The notes beneath the pieces were generated by a model. That model was not told the origin of the DNA. It made no database searches and worked only from the letters and a program-made list of their open reading frames with translations. From positions 656,223-720,222 of the forward strand of contig NZ_JBNRLS010000003.1 of assembly GCF_050379415.1 (NCBI RefSeq): a stretch of 64,000 nt of DNA, in the 5' to 3' direction. This document shows positions 62,517 to 64,000 of the stretch, in pieces. The translations under genes and the position numbers were made by a program. Numbering within the stretch: the stretch's first letter is position 1; the number at the start of each line of letters is the position of its first letter. Source of the stretch: Marinobacter sp050379415. GTDB taxonomy: Bacteria > Pseudomonadota > Gammaproteobacteria > Pseudomonadales > Oleiphilaceae.

Positions 62517-63290
62517 ATGCCAAGAACCTTCTACCGCCAAGGCCCCGATCACCGGGGTGATACCGCCGTCACCTTCCTGGACGTTCGCCGCCGGTTCCAG
62601 TTCCGCACCGTCGAGATCGGGCACTGGGTGACCGAACCGGAAAAGCAGCGCAGCGCCGGGCTTTTCTACGATGCCCTGTGTGACCTGATGACCATTCTCG
62701 GCGGCACCGAAACCCTCATCTCCCTGCGCGGCACTCTGGCGTTGCAGTACGGTATCGGCGGCCGCCCCGGCGTCTCCGCCCACTACAGCCCCGCCACCCG
62801 CAGCTTCGCCCTGGCCAAGAACGCCGGCCCCGGCAGCATCGCCCACGAATGGTTCCACGCCTTCGACCATTACATCGCCGACAAGTTATTTCCAGGCACC
62901 GGCAAAGGCGAGTTTGCCTCCAAACTCTGGCTCACCCGCGAAGACGCCATCGCCCATCCCCTTAACGAATGCCTGCAGGCCTGCTACCGGATCATTCTCC
63001 TCAACGAGGCCGGCACCGAACCCAGCGACCTGTTCCGACAATCCGCCAAAGCCGACAAGGCCGCCTGCGTGCACTACTACAGCCAGCCCGAAGAACTCTG
63101 CGCCCGCGCCTTTGAAGCCTTTGTGCAGGATGCCGACAGCAAAAACGCCTTCCTCGTCCGGGGCACCCGGGAATCCGAGGAGGCAAAGCTGGGGCTGTAT
63201 CCACAGGGCGATCAGCGGGAGCGGATTAACCTGGCCTTCCGGGATTATTTCCACAACCTGGGCCGAGCCCTCCAGCGCACAGAGCAATGA
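62517..63290 (+). CDS. CLCA_X-type protein, putative zinc metallopeptidase-like
   Basis: The 257-residue protein has an HEWFHAFDHYIADK segment (about residues 111-124), with the HExxH arrangement of zincin peptidases plus a further His. Later PEELCARAFEAFVQDADSKNAF resembles a motif in large polyvalent phage-associated proteins. I recall similar proteins named CLCA_X, with no known reaction. No signal peptide is seen, so it is probably cytoplasmic. The start at the ATG 62517 has no clear ribosome site; a TTG at 62496 is an alternative. Downstream lies a repeat-rich region. Confidence 0.7.
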   Translation: MPRTFYRQGPDHRGDTAVTFLDVRRRFQFRTVEIGHWVTEPEKQRSAGLFYDALCDLMTILGGTETLISLRGTLALQYGIGGRPGVSAHYSPATRSFALAKNAGPGSIAHEWFHAFDHYIADKLFPGTGKGEFASKLWLTREDAIAHPLNECLQACYRIILLNEAGTEPSDLFRQSAKADKAACVHYYSQPEELCARAFEAFVQDADSKNAFLVRGTRESEEAKLGLYPQGDQRERINLAFRDYFHNLGRALQRTEQ

Positions 63291-63602
63291 GCGACGGAGT
63301 TATACGAACGCGTTCGCAAAACTCCAAAAGTTGCATGAGATATCCGTGTAAGTCTCTGATAGGGTTGGAAAGAAGGAAAATACTGGGCGGAGTTATACGC
63401 CCAAAACGGTGAGCAGGAGTGGCTCGAAGACGGGCGTATAACTCCAGCGGTAGCCGTGGTGGGATGCTCTCAACTAATTGGTTTTGAAGCAGTTATTTAG
63501 AATTCTTTGAGAGCTTTTAGATGGAGTTTTACGAACGGGTGATATGCGAACGCGTTCGTATAATTAGCTGTTATATTTCTTAAACCTCAATCAAGGAAGA
63601 TT
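63291..63602. repeat. Repeat-rich intergenic region with GGAGTTATACG and CGAACGCGTTCG motifs
   Basis: GGAGTTATACG occurs at 63296-63306 and 63389-63399, its inverse within 63432-63445, and a variant GGAGTTTTACG at 63523-63533. GGAGTTATACGCCC (63389-63402) and GGGCGTATAACTCC (63432-63445) form a perfect 14-bp dyad. The 12-bp palindrome CGAACGCGTTCG occurs at 63305-63316 and 63547-63558. GCTCTCAA (63466-63473) with TTGAGAGC (63507-63514) and a following TTTT may be a terminator. GTTATAC/GTATAAC resemble attC core boxes, so these may be cassette-recombination remnants. Confidence 0.7.
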
Positions 63603-63929
63603 ATGAGAATATCGACAATCCCCCTAATCGTTCTCTGCCTGTTCATGGGCTTTACCTTCTGGGTAATGGCAGGCGCCGAGCAGTCGCTTCTGGCCTTCGG
63701 TGTTCAGCTGATGTCTAGCCCGGATACCGCCCAGGTTGTCATAGATCTCTACATTCTCGCCGCGTTGGCCTGTATTTGGATGTACCAGGACGCCAAAAGC
63801 CGCGGCAAAGGGTTGGGCTACGTCATCCCGTTTTTAGTTCTGACAGCGGTGTTTGTATCTGCAGGTCCGCTGCTATATTTGGTGTTGCGTGGTGGGCGAG
63901 AGCCTGAAGCCCAAGCCAGCAAAATATAA
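63603..63929 (+). CDS. DUF2834 family small membrane protein, likely cassette-borne
   Basis: The 108-residue protein has three predicted helices (PLIVLCLFMGFTFWVMAG; VVIDLYILAALACIWMYQDA; GYVIPFLVLTAVFVSAGPLLYLVL) and matches the DUF2834 pattern, in which a helix is followed by a short Arg/Lys-rich loop (QDAKSRGKGLG). Function is unknown. GGAAG lies 4 nt upstream of the ATG. It is flanked on the left by repeats and on the right by an attC-like sequence that begins at its stop codon, the layout of an integron gene cassette with one promoterless gene. Confidence 0.75.
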   Translation: MRISTIPLIVLCLFMGFTFWVMAGAEQSLLAFGVQLMSSPDTAQVVIDLYILAALACIWMYQDAKSRGKGLGYVIPFLVLTAVFVSAGPLLYLVLRGGREPEAQASKI

Positions 63930-64000
63930 CCAGCCGCATCAGTACGCGGCCGGTGGCCGCCGGACGTCCCTGACGGGCCGCCGCTGTGCTCCGCGCGTTA
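63924..64000 (+). other. attC-like recombination site, truncated by the window end
   Basis: The sequence starts ATATAAC (63924-63930), overlapping the stop codon, and ends GCGCGTTA at 64000, where a core site GTTRRRY would continue. About 70 bp of GC-rich imperfect dyad lie between, including GCGGCC near the left and GGCCGCCGC near the right arm. Length, end boxes and position just after a small gene fit an integron attC. The last bases needed to prove the core are outside the window. Confidence 0.5.

Noticed and set aside
1..64000. CRISPR arrays, tRNA or rRNA genes, transposases, prophage genes
   Set aside because: I looked for regular spaced repeats, tRNA T-loop sequences, and transposase or phage protein motifs, and saw none.

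Overview
The window is a contiguous, gene-dense piece of a gammaproteobacterial chromosome around the replication origin. The gene set and the sequence style (dnaA/dnaN, rpmH-rnpA-yidD-yidC-mnmE, mnmG-rsmG-parA-parB, atpIBEFHAGDC, glmU-glmS, ectoine hydroxylase, NhaB, many acyl-CoA enzymes) point to a halophilic marine member of the Marinobacter/Alteromonadales-Pseudomonadales group. That assignment is inference from gene content; no 16S gene is present.

Layout. 1-3817 (minus): a truncated ABC1/UbiB-type kinase, dnaN and dnaA. 3818-4464: the dnaA-rpmH intergenic origin region. 4465-8429 (plus): rpmH, rnpA, yidD, yidC, mnmE. 8442-18676: an accessory stretch separating mnmE from mnmG, with a DUF2959 lipoprotein, an HCCA-isomerase/YfcG-type GST pair, ectoine hydroxylase EctD, a large acyl-CoA dehydrogenase, a DUF3833 lipoprotein and an RND efflux pair. 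18677-19064: an AT-rich, DnaA-box-containing region in front of mnmG, a second origin candidate. 19065-34135 (plus): mnmG, rsmG, parA, parB, the complete F1Fo ATP synthase operon, glmU and glmS.

34206-44347 (plus): a LysR-controlled operon that appears to import and open a cyclic amide or 5-oxoproline-like compound. It holds a DUF1445 (D-glutamate cyclase family) protein, a three-part TRAP transporter, DUF2848, an amidase, an unrecognised two-repeat membrane protein and the 5-oxoprolinase genes pxpABC. 44365-49392 (minus): a compact set resembling the alicyclic acid (cyclohexanecarboxylate) CoA pathway, AliA, BadH, BadI, AliB and a MarR (BadR-like) regulator. It is divergent from gcdH, whose glutaryl-CoA dehydrogenase would act on a downstream product of the same pathway.

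50927-64000: nhaB, an orphan solute-binding protein, a DUF3047 protein, then the class Ia ribonucleotide reductase nrdAB. In front of nrdA is a cobalamin riboswitch whose peripheral hairpin has been extended by a 265-bp nested inverted-repeat element, the most unusual structure in the window. There follow a membrane GGDEF-EAL protein with a degenerate GGDEF site, an enoyl-CoA hydratase, a CLCA_X-type putative metallopeptidase, a repeat-rich stretch, and a small DUF2834 membrane protein whose stop codon runs into an attC-like sequence cut by the window edge, suggesting an integron-type gene cassette.

No rRNA, tRNA, CRISPR array, transposase or prophage genes were recognised.
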